From: Gloeomargarita lithophora Alchichica-D10
GTDB taxonomy: Bacteria > Cyanobacteriota > Cyanobacteriia > Gloeomargaritales > Gloeomargaritaceae
DNA: 64,000 nt
Direction: 5' to 3'
Assembly: GCF_001870225.1 (NCBI RefSeq)
Contig: NZ_CP017675.1
Location: 957,660 to 1,021,659, forward strand
Part shown: piece after piece, positions 9,779 through 20,167 of the stretch
How the letters are laid out: each line of letters begins with the position of its first letter
Numbering within the stretch: position 1 is the stretch's first letter
Made by a program: the position numbers and the translations under genes
Notes under the pieces: generated by a model
Told to the model about the DNA's origin: nothing
The model's database searches: none
What the model saw: only the letters and a program-made list of their open reading frames with translations

Positions 9779-11173
9779 ATGGATAACCGTGGGGCAAACC
9801 CACCCTTTAACCCTATGCTTGGTCAACTTTTGGATAACCGCTACCAGGTGCATCAACTCCTGGGCAGTGGGGGGTTTAGCCGCACTTATCTCGCCCAGGA
9901 TACTCGCCGTCCGGGTCAGCCGGTTTGTGTGGTGAAACAACTGGTACACCGGGCCAGCGACCCGGAGCAGTTGGCTTTTGTCCGCCGCCTGTTTCGCCAG
10001 GAGGGGGAGATTTTGGAACGCTTGGGGGAACAGGACCAAATCCCCCGCTTATTAGCCTATTTTGAGCAGAAGGAAGAATTTTTTCTGGTACAGGAGTACA
10101 TCGAGGGTCTTTCCCTGGAGCAGGAATTGACCCTGCCGCCGGTGTGGAATGAAACCCAGGTGTTGAACTTCCTCAAGGATGTGCTCACCACCCTCACCTT
10201 TGTCCACGCCCAGAATGTGATCCATCGGGACATCAAACCCAGCAACCTGATCCGCCGCCACAGTGACCAAAAAATCGTCCTGCTGGACTTTGGTGCCGTT
10301 AAGCGCATTCACAGCGGGGACACCCCCGCCGATGGCCAGAGTACCCTGGGGCTGGGCACCACCGGCTATGCCCCCCTGGAGCAGGTGGAAGGCCGCCCCC
10401 GCCCCGGCAGTGACATTTACGCCCTGGGGGTAATGGCGATTCAAGGCTTGATCGGGGTGAATCCCCTGCAAATCCCAGAGGACGACCAGGGAGAATTGCT
10501 CTGGCAAGTACCCAATTTGCACCCGACCCTAACCGCCGTGTTGCGCCGCATGACCCGTCGCTACTACTGGGACCGCTACGACCGCACTGCCGCCGTTTTA
10601 CAGGATTTGGCTACGGTGGAAAAACACCTCTACGAACCCCCGGAAACCCTTTTGTTACCCAAGGTCGGGAACCTCTCCCGCCAGGGGGACATTGTACTGG
10701 TGGATGACCAACCGGAACGTTTGCGCTGGCTAAGTTTGACCCTCGTAGAACAGGGGTTTAATGTGCGATCAACGGCGGATGGCACCCTCGCTTTGGAAAT
10801 GGCTCAAACCCAGACCCCGGATTTATTGCTGGTGGAAGCCGCCCTGCCGGGGATGGATGGGTATGAATTTTGCCAACGGTGCCAAAGCCAGTCCGCCCTG
10901 CAAGCCGTTCCCGTGATGATTCTTAGCGACCAGACGGCACCCTGGGCGGCGGTGAAAGCCTTTAGTGTGGGAGCGGTGGACTACCTGCCCCGCCCGTTTA
11001 AGGTGTTGGAACTGATTGCCCGGATGGAAACCCGCCTCCACCAGGGTCGTCTGTGCCGAGAAGTGACATTCCTCCAGCAACAACTCCAGCAAACCCAAGC
11101 CCGTTTACAAATGGAAATTCAATGCCGCCAGGATTTAGAACAAAAATTACACGAACACCCACAACCAAATTGA
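9779..11173 (+). CDS. Ser/Thr protein kinase fused to a degenerate receiver domain
   Basis: 464 aa. The kinase domain (20-285) has G-loop LGSGGFSRTYLA, catalytic Lys53 in CVVKQL, HRD Asp151 and DFG Asp170, so it looks active. A response-regulator receiver follows (303-423). The acidic pair Asp309-Asp310 and Ser383 are present, but the phospho-acceptor Asp is Glu353 (LLLVEAALPGMDGYE) and the conserved Lys is Arg405 (PRPF). A Gln-rich coiled coil ends the protein. The receiver therefore cannot be phosphorylated in the usual way and may act as a fixed interaction module. It is divergent from mgdA with only 37 bp between the starts. The ATG at 9815 is an alternative start. Confidence 0.88.
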   Translation: MDNRGANPPFNPMLGQLLDNRYQVHQLLGSGGFSRTYLAQDTRRPGQPVCVVKQLVHRASDPEQLAFVRRLFRQEGEILERLGEQDQIPRLLAYFEQKEEFFLVQEYIEGLSLEQELTLPPVWNETQVLNFLKDVLTTLTFVHAQNVIHRDIKPSNLIRRHSDQKIVLLDFGAVKRIHSGDTPADGQSTLGLGTTGYAPLEQVEGRPRPGSDIYALGVMAIQGLIGVNPLQIPEDDQGELLWQVPNLHPTLTAVLRRMTRRYYWDRYDRTAAVLQDLATVEKHLYEPPETLLLPKVGNLSRQGDIVLVDDQPERLRWLSLTLVEQGFNVRSTADGTLALEMAQTQTPDLLLVEAALPGMDGYEFCQRCQSQSALQAVPVMILSDQTAPWAAVKAFSVGAVDYLPRPFKVLELIARMETRLHQGRLCREVTFLQQQLQQTQARLQMEIQCRQDLEQKLHEHPQPN

Positions 11174-11174
11174 T

Positions 11175-12323
11175 TCAATCCACCCGTTCTTCAATATCGG
11201 TATAGGCTAAATCATGCCCGCCAATGTAAATTTGGGTGGGACGAAAAATGCGGTTGTGGTTTAATTGTTCCTTCCAATGCGCCAGCCAACCCGCCACGCG
11301 GGCGATGGCAAATACCGGGGTAAACAAATCATTGGGAACCCCCAATTTGCGATAGACCAAACCGGAATAAAAATCCACATTTGGGTAAATGCCCTTATGC
11401 CCCAAATGCCTCACCACCACCCGTTCGATCTCCACCGCAATATCGTAGTAATCATCGGCACCAAATTCCGCAAAAAGTTCCTTGGCTAAATCCTGCAAAA
11501 TGGTCGCCCGTGGGTCTTTGACCTTGTACACCCGATGCCCAAATCCCGGAATGCGGGCTTTTTGCTCTAATAACTTCTCAACATAGGGTTCTACCTGCGC
11601 CACCGCGCCAATCTGTTCAATCATCTGCATCACATCCTCGTTCGCCCCCCCGTGCAGAGGCCCCGCCAACGTCCCCACCGCCGAAGCCACCACGCCGTAG
11701 GGGTCGGTCAGGGTGGAAGCCGTCACCATCGCCGCAAAGGTCGAGGCATTGATCGTATGTTCGGCGTGTAGGGTCAAACACACATCCAACGCCCGGGCTT
11801 CCAGGGAATGCGGCACCCGCTCGCGCAACATATACAAAAAATTAGCGGCATAATTCTGGTCGTCCCGGGGTTGCACCGGGTCATTGCCCTTGCGGATGTG
11901 TTGAAACGCCGCCACCATCGTGGGAATTTTTGCCAAGAGCCGCACCACCGCCGCCCGAATGTAGGCCGGGTCATCCAACGCCCGGCGGGAATAGAACAAC
12001 CCCAAGGCCGCCGCCGAAGCCTGGAGCGCATCCATCGGATGACCGCTTTCGGGAAAACATTTCATCATGTCCCGAATCCGATATTTCACCCGCCGGTGGT
12101 AGGTGATTTCATGCTCAAAAGCCTGTAATTCACTGGCCGTGGGCAGTACCCCCCAAATCAATAGATAGGCCACCTCCAAAAAACTACTTTTGGCCGCCAA
12201 TTTTTCAATCGGAATCCCCCGATACTCCAAAATGCCCCGCTGACCATCCACAAAACTAATGCTGGACTGGGTCACCGGCACCCCTTCCAACCCCGGACGA
12301 TACTCACAGGCCAAGGTGGTCAT
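11175..12323 (-). CDS. gltA: Citrate synthase
   Basis: Condenses acetyl-CoA and oxaloacetate to citrate. 382 aa of the short Gram-positive/cyanobacterial type. Catalytic residues are recognisable: His in GPLHGGANEDVM, His in PGFGHRVY, and Asp in YPNVDFYSG. The N-terminal SSISFVDGQRGILEYRGIPIE is typical. ATG 12323 (MTTLACEYRPG) is chosen; a TTG two codons upstream is unlikely. It is convergent with the kinase gene, whose stop lies 1 bp away. In cyanobacteria it supplies carbon skeletons for 2-oxoglutarate and nitrogen assimilation; glnB is nearby but not in the same operon. Confidence 0.96.
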   Translation of the reverse strand: MTTLACEYRPGLEGVPVTQSSISFVDGQRGILEYRGIPIEKLAAKSSFLEVAYLLIWGVLPTASELQAFEHEITYHRRVKYRIRDMMKCFPESGHPMDALQASAAALGLFYSRRALDDPAYIRAAVVRLLAKIPTMVAAFQHIRKGNDPVQPRDDQNYAANFLYMLRERVPHSLEARALDVCLTLHAEHTINASTFAAMVTASTLTDPYGVVASAVGTLAGPLHGGANEDVMQMIEQIGAVAQVEPYVEKLLEQKARIPGFGHRVYKVKDPRATILQDLAKELFAEFGADDYYDIAVEIERVVVRHLGHKGIYPNVDFYSGLVYRKLGVPNDLFTPVFAIARVAGWLAHWKEQLNHNRIFRPTQIYIGGHDLAYTDIEERVD

Positions 12324-12393
12324 CGGCAATTACCCATAAACTTTTGGTTTGCCCATTATAAACCGCTCCGTCCCATCCCCTTTGCACCCAAAG

Positions 12394-13232
12394 TTACCAA
12401 CGCCGCGCTGCCCGCAATTTTGCCGACCGGGAACGGGGATTTTCCGCCTGCTCCTGGGCACTGGGAGTGATGGGTTTGGGGGTTAAAATTTCCAGCCGCT
12501 CGTCCCGCCGGAATGCCCATTTTACCAGCCGGTCTTCCAAACTATGAAAACTGATGACCACCAGCCGCCCCCCCGGTTTCAACCAGGCCGGTGCCCGTTG
12601 CAAAAACCGTTCCAAGCTGTCTAACTCGCCATTTACCGCCACCCGTAGAGCCTGAAACACCTGGGTCGCCGGGTGAATCCGCCCGTACCGCACCGCCGGG
12701 GGCACCGCCTGCCGGATGGTTTCCGCCAGGGTCACCGTATCGCTAAACGGGCGTTTTTGCACAATACTACGGGCAATGCGGCGGGCAAAGGGAGCTTCCC
12801 CGTACCGGCTAAACAGAGCGACTAAATCCACCTCGCTGGCGTGGTTAATAATCTCTGCGGCGGTGCGGGCTTGCCCCTGATCCATCCGCATATCCAACGG
12901 CCCAGCCTGGCGAAAACTAAACCCCCGCTCCGGCCTATCCAAATGCAGGGAACTCACCCCCAAATCCGCCAAAATCCCATCAAATTCCCCCCCCGGATAG
13001 TCGCCATAATTTCCCGGCCACCAAGTCACTGCATACCCCCGCAATCGTTGTTGCGCCAAAACCAACGCCTGGGCATCCCGGTCAATCGCTGTTAGGTCAA
13101 TATGCGGCGTTTGTAATAATAATTCACTGTGTCCCCCCAAGCCAACGGTGGCATCCAAAAAATGCTCCCCCGCCTGGGGTTGCAAATAATCCCGCACCGC
13201 CTGCGGTAATACGGGGATGTGTCCCCCATCCG

Positions 13233-13239
<7 letters not shown>
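12394..13239 (-). CDS. rsmH: 16S rRNA (cytosine-1402-N4)-methyltransferase RsmH
   Basis: Methylates N4 of C1402 in the ribosomal P site. Motifs: HIPVLPQAV near the N-terminus, SAM-binding FLDATVGLGGHSELLL, DGILADLGVSSLHLD, RGFSFRQAGPLDMRMD, and a C-terminal VISFHSLEDRLVKWAF. Length is 281 aa, slightly short because the C-terminal tail is trimmed. The start is ATG 13239. The start codon overlaps the NtcA box of the divergent glnB promoter. Confidence 0.95.
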
Positions 13240-15137
<1,898 letters not shown>

Positions 15138-15157
15138 AAAATGGGCGTTGCCTAATA

Positions 15158-15245
15158 GGACACCTCTAAAAATAGGTCGCAGGGGCAACCCCCCTGAACC
15201 AGAAGCACCTGCGGTGTATGATTCTCCAAAATATCTGTTCAATAA
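15158..15245 (+). repeat. Family A element, partial
   Basis: Begins with GGACACCTCTAAAAATAGG and continues into the core TCGCAGGGGCAACCCCC, then ATTCTCCAAAATATCTGTTC. The left end is intact and preceded by TA. I find no matching right end. Confidence 0.7.
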
Positions 15246-15271
15246 TCATGTCATATTGCCATAACTCAAAC

Positions 15272-16210
15272 TCAATAGGGACTGACTTCCAGTGCCCCAG
15301 ATTCCTTAAATACCACCCGAAATTCCGCCACCGCCTGGCCTGGTTGTTTTAATTTTTCCAGGGGTAATAAGTTAGCTTCACCCGTTGCGGTTCCCAAGGG
15401 CGTGAAATTCACCACTTTGCCCTGGGCATTGACCCCTACCCGGAAACTCAAATCCTGGGTGATGCGTTCATTCCAAACGGCGTTGATTTCCTCATACACC
15501 TGGATCAGCAACCGGCTGGTATCGGTGGGGGCTAAGGCTACGGTGGGGCTAGGGGTGGGCGTGGGGGTAATTGTCGGGCTGGGCGTGGGACTAGGACTGG
15601 GACTGGCCGCTGGGGTCGGTTGCGTCTCAGCAGTGGTTGCGGTGGGGGTTTCCCGCAGTTCCGGGGGCGGTTCGATTTTGGGAGATGGGAGCAACGCCAG
15701 GGCAACGGCGGCGGCGGCCAAGGTGGTCAACCCCACTCCGGCGGGCACGGTTTGTTGGGAAAGCTTCAGGCTCCGGGGCATCCGGGGCACCAGGTCAAAA
15801 GTCCAATCCGGTAGGGTTTGGGGGTCGCTCATGCCCTGGTCAAAGGCTTCGAGGAGGTCAAACAGTTGAATGGTGGTCAAATCCAACTGCACCGGTTCCC
15901 GCGCCTCCTGCAAGAGTTCCGGGTGTACCCGCAGGCGGTGCTGGTGTTGGGACAGGGGTTCCAGGGCAACCGGACCAGCGGGATGCACCGGCATGGGTTC
16001 CCGATGGCTCAAGAAATTCTGCACATACTCGCTCACCGTCCGGGATAGATGCTCCAGCAGTTCACTGCCCCCCCGCATGGGGTGTTCCAGCCCCGGCAAA
16101 TAACAATCCATCTGGATCAACACCGCCAAGGCACCCCCGGCTTGGGTGGTAAACCCTTCCAAAATTACCGTGCAATGGGGTAAACGGTACTCCCGCACGA
16201 GGGTACTCAC
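15272..16210 (-). CDS. DUF4335 domain protein
   Basis: 312 aa cyanobacteria-specific protein of unknown function. The N-terminal domain starts VREYRLPHCTVILEGF, typical of DUF4335. A hydrophobic segment (GVGLTTLAAAAVALALL, near residue 180) looks like a single membrane anchor, followed by a Pro/Thr/Ser-rich linker of SPTP and TPTP repeats. The C-terminal domain (LLIQVYEEINAVWNERITQDLSF to EVSPY) would lie outside. The start is GTG 16210, overlapping the DUF3038 stop as GTGA, the standard order of these two genes in cyanobacteria. A second DUF4335-type protein lies at 19024-19950. Confidence 0.75.
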   Translation of the reverse strand: MSTLVREYRLPHCTVILEGFTTQAGGALAVLIQMDCYLPGLEHPMRGGSELLEHLSRTVSEYVQNFLSHREPMPVHPAGPVALEPLSQHQHRLRVHPELLQEAREPVQLDLTTIQLFDLLEAFDQGMSDPQTLPDWTFDLVPRMPRSLKLSQQTVPAGVGLTTLAAAAVALALLPSPKIEPPPELRETPTATTAETQPTPAASPSPSPTPSPTITPTPTPSPTVALAPTDTSRLLIQVYEEINAVWNERITQDLSFRVGVNAQGKVVNFTPLGTATGEANLLPLEKLKQPGQAVAEFRVVFKESGALEVSPY

Positions 16211-16827
16211 AGCACTTCCCCAACAAATAAACTTGCCCAAATCCGTTGCGCCCCGCAGGTGCCGGTGCAAAAGAGCAATTGGTGTAATAAATCAATCGCC
16301 AGCAAGTTCAAGCGTTCGTCATCCCGATAAATTTGCAGGCGTTCCCGGCGCGGGTTCATGCGTTTACGAAAATGGGTGCGAAACCGTTGGCAATAATCAT
16401 CCAAGCGGGGGTGGTGACTAAGGTCAACCCCATGCTGTTGCAGTTGTTCCCCAGCCAGGAGCAGTTGCCGGATCAAAATAGTCAGCCGTTTAGCCAAATA
16501 GACCAGCACCAGCAGTAAGGCGCGGGCTTGATTTAAGGTCAACAAGCGGCGATTGTGGGCACGGCGCAGGGGATTAGCTCCCCGCAGTTGCCAGAGTAGC
16601 ACCCGGTTGGGAATCACCCCATTGAGTTCCAATTCCTTGACCACCATCATCATCAATTCCGCCCCCGTGCGGTCTAGGGCTTCAATCGCCAGCAACAGCA
16701 AATCCAACTTACCCGCCACCACCGTAGGACACAGCCCCTGGGCGAGGGGGGGTTCCGGGTCGGGCAGTTGTTGCAGTGCTAACACCGCATCATGTTCCAG
16801 GTCAGTGGTCGGAGATTGGGTCATCAT
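16207..16827 (-). CDS. DUF3038 domain protein
   Basis: 206 aa, helical, of unknown function. Recognised by KLDLLLLAIEALDRTGAEL, ELELNGVIPNRVLLWQLR and NPLRRAHNRRLLTLNQARALL, characteristic of cyanobacterial DUF3038. It overlaps the downstream DUF4335 gene by 4 bp; the two are partners in most cyanobacterial genomes. ATG 16827 or 16824 could be the start. Confidence 0.78.
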   Translation of the reverse strand: MMTQSPTTDLEHDAVLALQQLPDPEPPLAQGLCPTVVAGKLDLLLLAIEALDRTGAELMMMVVKELELNGVIPNRVLLWQLRGANPLRRAHNRRLLTLNQARALLLVLVYLAKRLTILIRQLLLAGEQLQQHGVDLSHHPRLDDYCQRFRTHFRKRMNPRRERLQIYRDDERLNLLAIDLLHQLLFCTGTCGAQRIWASLFVGEVL

Positions 16828-16928
16828 GGCCAGGTTACTTTAGGCACTAATTTACCAGTTTACGGGAACGACCGGGGGGCTGGGGCGACTCAGGCATAAT
16901 AGAGGCAGTAATCGCAACCCAATTACCC

Positions 16929-17936
16929 ATGTCCATGTCCGCCGTTGTCCTGACCACCCCTGGGGAATCGGCAGGGTTGCGGTGCCAATCGGTTCCCCAA
17001 CCCGCTATTCAGTTCCCCCACCAGGTTTTGGTGCAAATTAAGGCGGCCAGTGTCAACCCCATTGATACCAAACTGCGGCGGCGGGGGATGCTCCTACACC
17101 CAGGACAACCGGCCATTCTAGGCTGTGATGGCAGTGGGGTGGTGGTGGCCTGCGGCTCTCAGGTGACCCGATTTCAACCCGGCCAAGCGGTGTACTACTG
17201 CTATGGCGGGTTGGGGGGGATGACCGGCAGTTATGCGGAGTATATTGTCCTGCCGGAGACGGCACTGGCGGCCAAACCCGCAGGGCTGAGTTTTGTGGCA
17301 GCGGCGGCGTTACCTTTGGTGGGAATTACCGCCTGGGAAGCCCTGTTTGAGCGGGGTCAGGTGCAAGCTGGGGAAACCGTACTCATACACGCTGGCGCTG
17401 GGGGGGTGGGACACATTGCTCTGCAATTGGCGACCCAGCGGGGGGCGAGGGTGTTTACGACCGTGAGTTCCCTGGCGAAGGGGCAGTTGGCGCAAAGTTT
17501 GGGAGCCGCTGAAGTCCTGTACTACCGGGAAAGTGATTTTACCCAGGCGATTGCTTATGCCACCCAGGGGCAAGGCGTGGACTACGCCCTGGATACGGTC
17601 GGCGGCGAAACCTTTCACCAAACCCCGGCGGCGGTGCGCTACTATGGCCGGTTGGTAACTTTGCTCCAACCCCCACCAATGGGACGGGGCTGGGAAATTG
17701 CCCGCCAGCGCAATTTAACCGTGGGTTACACCCTGATGCTCACCCCGCAAACGGCGAATTTACCCCCGGAGCAGGGGCGTCAGACCCAAATTTTGGCACA
17801 ACTGGCCGCCTGGGTAGCGGCGGGACATTTAAGCGTTACCATCGCCCAGACCTATCCCCTCGCCGCCGCCGCCAGTGCCCATCGCCATCTGGAACAGGGG
17901 GGCTTCATGGGCAAATTGGTACTAACAATGGATTAG
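16929..17936 (+). CDS. Quinone oxidoreductase-like MDR protein
   Basis: Medium-chain dehydrogenase/reductase of 335 aa. The GroES-like domain (residues 1-120) has IKAASVNPIDTKLRRRG and GCDGSGVVVACG. The NADPH-binding Rossmann domain has GETVLIHAGAGGVGHIALQLA, and VDYALDTVGGETF follows. The zinc-ligand Cys clusters of alcohol dehydrogenases are absent, so it belongs to the zinc-free quinone/enal reductase branch. Divergent from the DUF3038 gene, with about 100 bp between. Physiological substrate unknown. Confidence 0.88.
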   Translation: MSMSAVVLTTPGESAGLRCQSVPQPAIQFPHQVLVQIKAASVNPIDTKLRRRGMLLHPGQPAILGCDGSGVVVACGSQVTRFQPGQAVYYCYGGLGGMTGSYAEYIVLPETALAAKPAGLSFVAAAALPLVGITAWEALFERGQVQAGETVLIHAGAGGVGHIALQLATQRGARVFTTVSSLAKGQLAQSLGAAEVLYYRESDFTQAIAYATQGQGVDYALDTVGGETFHQTPAAVRYYGRLVTLLQPPPMGRGWEIARQRNLTVGYTLMLTPQTANLPPEQGRQTQILAQLAAWVAAGHLSVTIAQTYPLAAAASAHRHLEQGGFMGKLVLTMD

Positions 17937-18136
17937 AGCTGGTGATATTACCACTATCTTAGTTAAGTCTAAGAGATTTTACCTCACCCCCTGCCCTTCT
18001 CCCAAAGTGGGCGAGGAGAGCTAAGAGAGCCTAAAAAGTGCCCTATTTGTCCCCTCCTGAGCAAGTGGAAGGAGCGAGTTCTAAGGTTTTATAGAATGAA
18101 TGCAGAGAAGGAACAATCAATAGGAGCTAAAAATTT

Positions 18137-18757
18137 ATGACAACGATTTGCGAAATTGAGGTTGTTTGTGCCGTCTGTGGTACTTCTTCTAGCTTTAGTG
18201 CGTTGATGAGTACCACGAACTTTGGTTGTAATGACCTAGATGGGCGACCCCCAGAGATGGAGCGAGATACAATGCACCTTTGGTTACAGTATTGTGAGCA
18301 CTGTGGGTATATCAATAATGACATAGGTGAATTGCACCCAAATGCCCAAGAAATTATCAATTCTCAGGAGTACAAAAGCATTTTGACTAATAAAAAATAT
18401 CCGCCGCTCTCTCAGTTGTTTCTCTGTGATGCCCTATTTTATCCCGATGACCATGTGCAGGCAGGGAACCAGGTTTTATGTGCGGCCTGGGTCTGTGATG
18501 ATGGGCAAAATCAAGAACTGGCAAGGGAATTTCGCAACTGGGCGGCCAATCGCCTGCTGACTTTGCAACCCTTTACGGGGGGACAAGGGGGCGACATCAA
18601 CACGGGTATGCAGTTGGTGGATATTCTGCGGCGGGCAGAACGTGGTGCGGAAGCGATGGATTTAGCGAGATGTTTGCTGGCTGATCCACAGGTGCAAGCG
18701 GAGAAAAAGATGGTCAAAATTCTGGAATTTCAGCTAGTGGGACTTTATAAGTTTTAA
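18137..18757 (+). CDS. Hypothetical zinc-ribbon protein
   Basis: 206 aa, not recognised with certainty. Two Cys pairs, C11xxC14 and C53xxC56, plus C31, suggest a zinc ribbon like that of DUF2225-type proteins. The remainder is probably helical and TPR-like (LVDILRRAERGAEAMDLARCLL). AGGAG upstream supports ATG 18137. The reading frame stays open for about 54 more codons after the TAA at 18755, so the stop may be a recent truncation. Codon use is less GC-rich than its neighbours. Confidence 0.55.
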   Translation: MTTICEIEVVCAVCGTSSSFSALMSTTNFGCNDLDGRPPEMERDTMHLWLQYCEHCGYINNDIGELHPNAQEIINSQEYKSILTNKKYPPLSQLFLCDALFYPDDHVQAGNQVLCAAWVCDDGQNQELAREFRNWAANRLLTLQPFTGGQGGDINTGMQLVDILRRAERGAEAMDLARCLLADPQVQAEKKMVKILEFQLVGLYKF

Positions 18758-18795
18758 GCCCTAAAACAGGCTCAAGCTCAAGCAAGACAGGCAAA

Positions 18796-18996
18796 ACACA
18801 TCGGCAAGGTAATAATGGCTGGAACCCAGTCGCATCAAGAAAATATGCTGATCGAGGTAAAACAATTGCTGTGTCTAGGTCTGAGGCCGTTTAGGAGCCA
18901 GTTTCTCTCAAAGTCCCACTAGAGCGTTGCCAAAATCAGGACATCACCTGTTATACGGTCGGACAGGCTTTTGAGGATTCCTCTCCATCGTATTAA
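18796..18996 (+). pseudogene. Possible relic of a small unknown ORF
   Basis: A 67-codon frame interrupted by one TAG. The first half reads NPVASRKYADRGKTIAVSR and the second half VSLKVPLERC then YTVGQAFED. The continuity suggests a decayed small gene, perhaps an antitoxin-type protein, but I do not recognise the family. The rest of 18758-19023 holds nothing else I can identify. Confidence 0.25.
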
Positions 18997-19023
18997 CGAC
19001 ACCTCAAGTACAGGAGTTTCAAT

Positions 19024-19950
19024 TTAAGACTGCTCCCAGCCCTCAAACCACACCCGCACCTGCCCGTTGGGAGCCAATTCCAATTGAATTGTGGCGGTCT
19101 TGGGAATCGTCCCCATAAACGCTTCCCCCACCAAAGGCATGGGGGTTTGATCCAGAAATAAACCCGCCGCCGCCGACAGGGGCATAATCTGGCTCAAGGT
19201 GCCCTGCGGGGTAACCACCAACCGATAGGTGAGGGGTTGTTGGAGCGTTGCCGGGGGTTGCCAGCGCTGGCGGAAATAATTCTGCACCCCTGCGAGTTCC
19301 GGGGGAGCCGCCGTTTTCACCGTTGGCATGGGAGCTATATCCCCAGGCGGGGCGGGCAAAGGCATGGTTAAAGGCATGGTTTGAATCGTTCCCACCGGAG
19401 GCGGCGGGGGCAAGTTGGTGACCGTATTCAGGGTAATGGTCGGGCCAGGGGGCGGGGTTGGTGGCGGATTGGGTAATGGCTTAACCGACTTGAGCGCAGC
19501 ACCCGGTATCAGTCGGGTCACCAGGGTCATCTGCACCGGGCGGGGCAACCAGGCCAAGGTTAGGGCTAGGGCTAACCCCACGCCTGCCGCCAGCCAACCC
19601 AGCCATTGTTGCCACCAGGGGAACCGGGGGGTTTTGGCCGCTTCCAATACCCAAGCCAAATCATGCAACTCCTGAAGCGTCAAATTCATCGCCGGGGCAA
19701 GGCCGCCAAATTGCAACGCATAACGGTGCGACACGGGTAGGGATTCCCCCAGGGGAACCAATTCTCCCGGTGTTTCCATCAGGGTCGCTGGGGGCGGCGG
19801 TGTGGCTAAATAAGCCAAAACCAGTACCGTCAGTGCCGCCAACTGCTCCCGTTGTCCCCGGATTTCCAGCCCATTCGCCAGCTTCAGGTAAAAATACTGC
19901 CACCGAAGGCATAACTGGCAACTGGGTCGCCGTATATTCTGCCATGCCAT
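19024..19950 (-). CDS. Second DUF4335-type membrane-anchored protein
   Basis: 308 aa. It shares the layout of the protein at 15272-16210. An N-terminal domain begins RRPSCQLCLRWQYFYLKL. A transmembrane segment (WLGWLAAGVGLALALTLAWL) lies near residue 125. A Pro-rich linker with PPPTPPPGP follows. The C-terminal domain (NYFRQRWQPPATLQQPLTYRLVV to VRVWFEGWEQS) is the part best conserved among cyanobacterial DUF4335 proteins. ATG 19950 is chosen because GAGG lies five bases upstream. The Pro-rich linker could span the cell wall; function unknown. Unlike the first copy, it has no DUF3038 partner. Confidence 0.62.
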   Translation of the reverse strand: MAWQNIRRPSCQLCLRWQYFYLKLANGLEIRGQREQLAALTVLVLAYLATPPPPATLMETPGELVPLGESLPVSHRYALQFGGLAPAMNLTLQELHDLAWVLEAAKTPRFPWWQQWLGWLAAGVGLALALTLAWLPRPVQMTLVTRLIPGAALKSVKPLPNPPPTPPPGPTITLNTVTNLPPPPPVGTIQTMPLTMPLPAPPGDIAPMPTVKTAAPPELAGVQNYFRQRWQPPATLQQPLTYRLVVTPQGTLSQIMPLSAAAGLFLDQTPMPLVGEAFMGTIPKTATIQLELAPNGQVRVWFEGWEQS

Positions 19951-20036
19951 CACCACCTCGCCATCCCCCGCAAAACCTTTTCTACTTTACCCTGGTGCCA
20001 CCCAATTCATTTTAGCCATCGCCTTCCTACCCTAGG

Positions 20037-20153
20037 GTGCAGGGGTTTGGGGATCACCCCTATTTGAATTTTGCATAGCGTAACAACCGGACTTGGCTCT
20101 CCGGCACTTTTGTTCACAAATCCTGTGAGATTGCTATGGAGATGTCCTTAATA
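20037..20153 (+). repeat. Degenerate family A element
   Basis: Contains TTTGAATTTTGCATAGCG, ACTTGGCTCTCC and a right end GGAGATGTCCTTA, each with mismatches to the family A consensus. It fills most of the 217 bp between the DUF4335 and DUF3782 genes. Confidence 0.5.
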
Positions 20154-20167
20154 GACGGTAAAGGCAT

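Noticed and set aside
17980-18060. Inverted-looking CTCACCCCCTGCCC region as a terminator
   Set aside because: The arms do not pair well and no U-tract follows. It resembles a common low-information cyanobacterial intergenic repeat but could not be supported as a feature.
18758-18921. Continuation of the zinc-ribbon gene after its stop as a selenocysteine or read-through product
   Set aside because: The in-frame extension of about 54 codons has no recognisable conservation, and the stop is TAA; chance or simple truncation is more likely.
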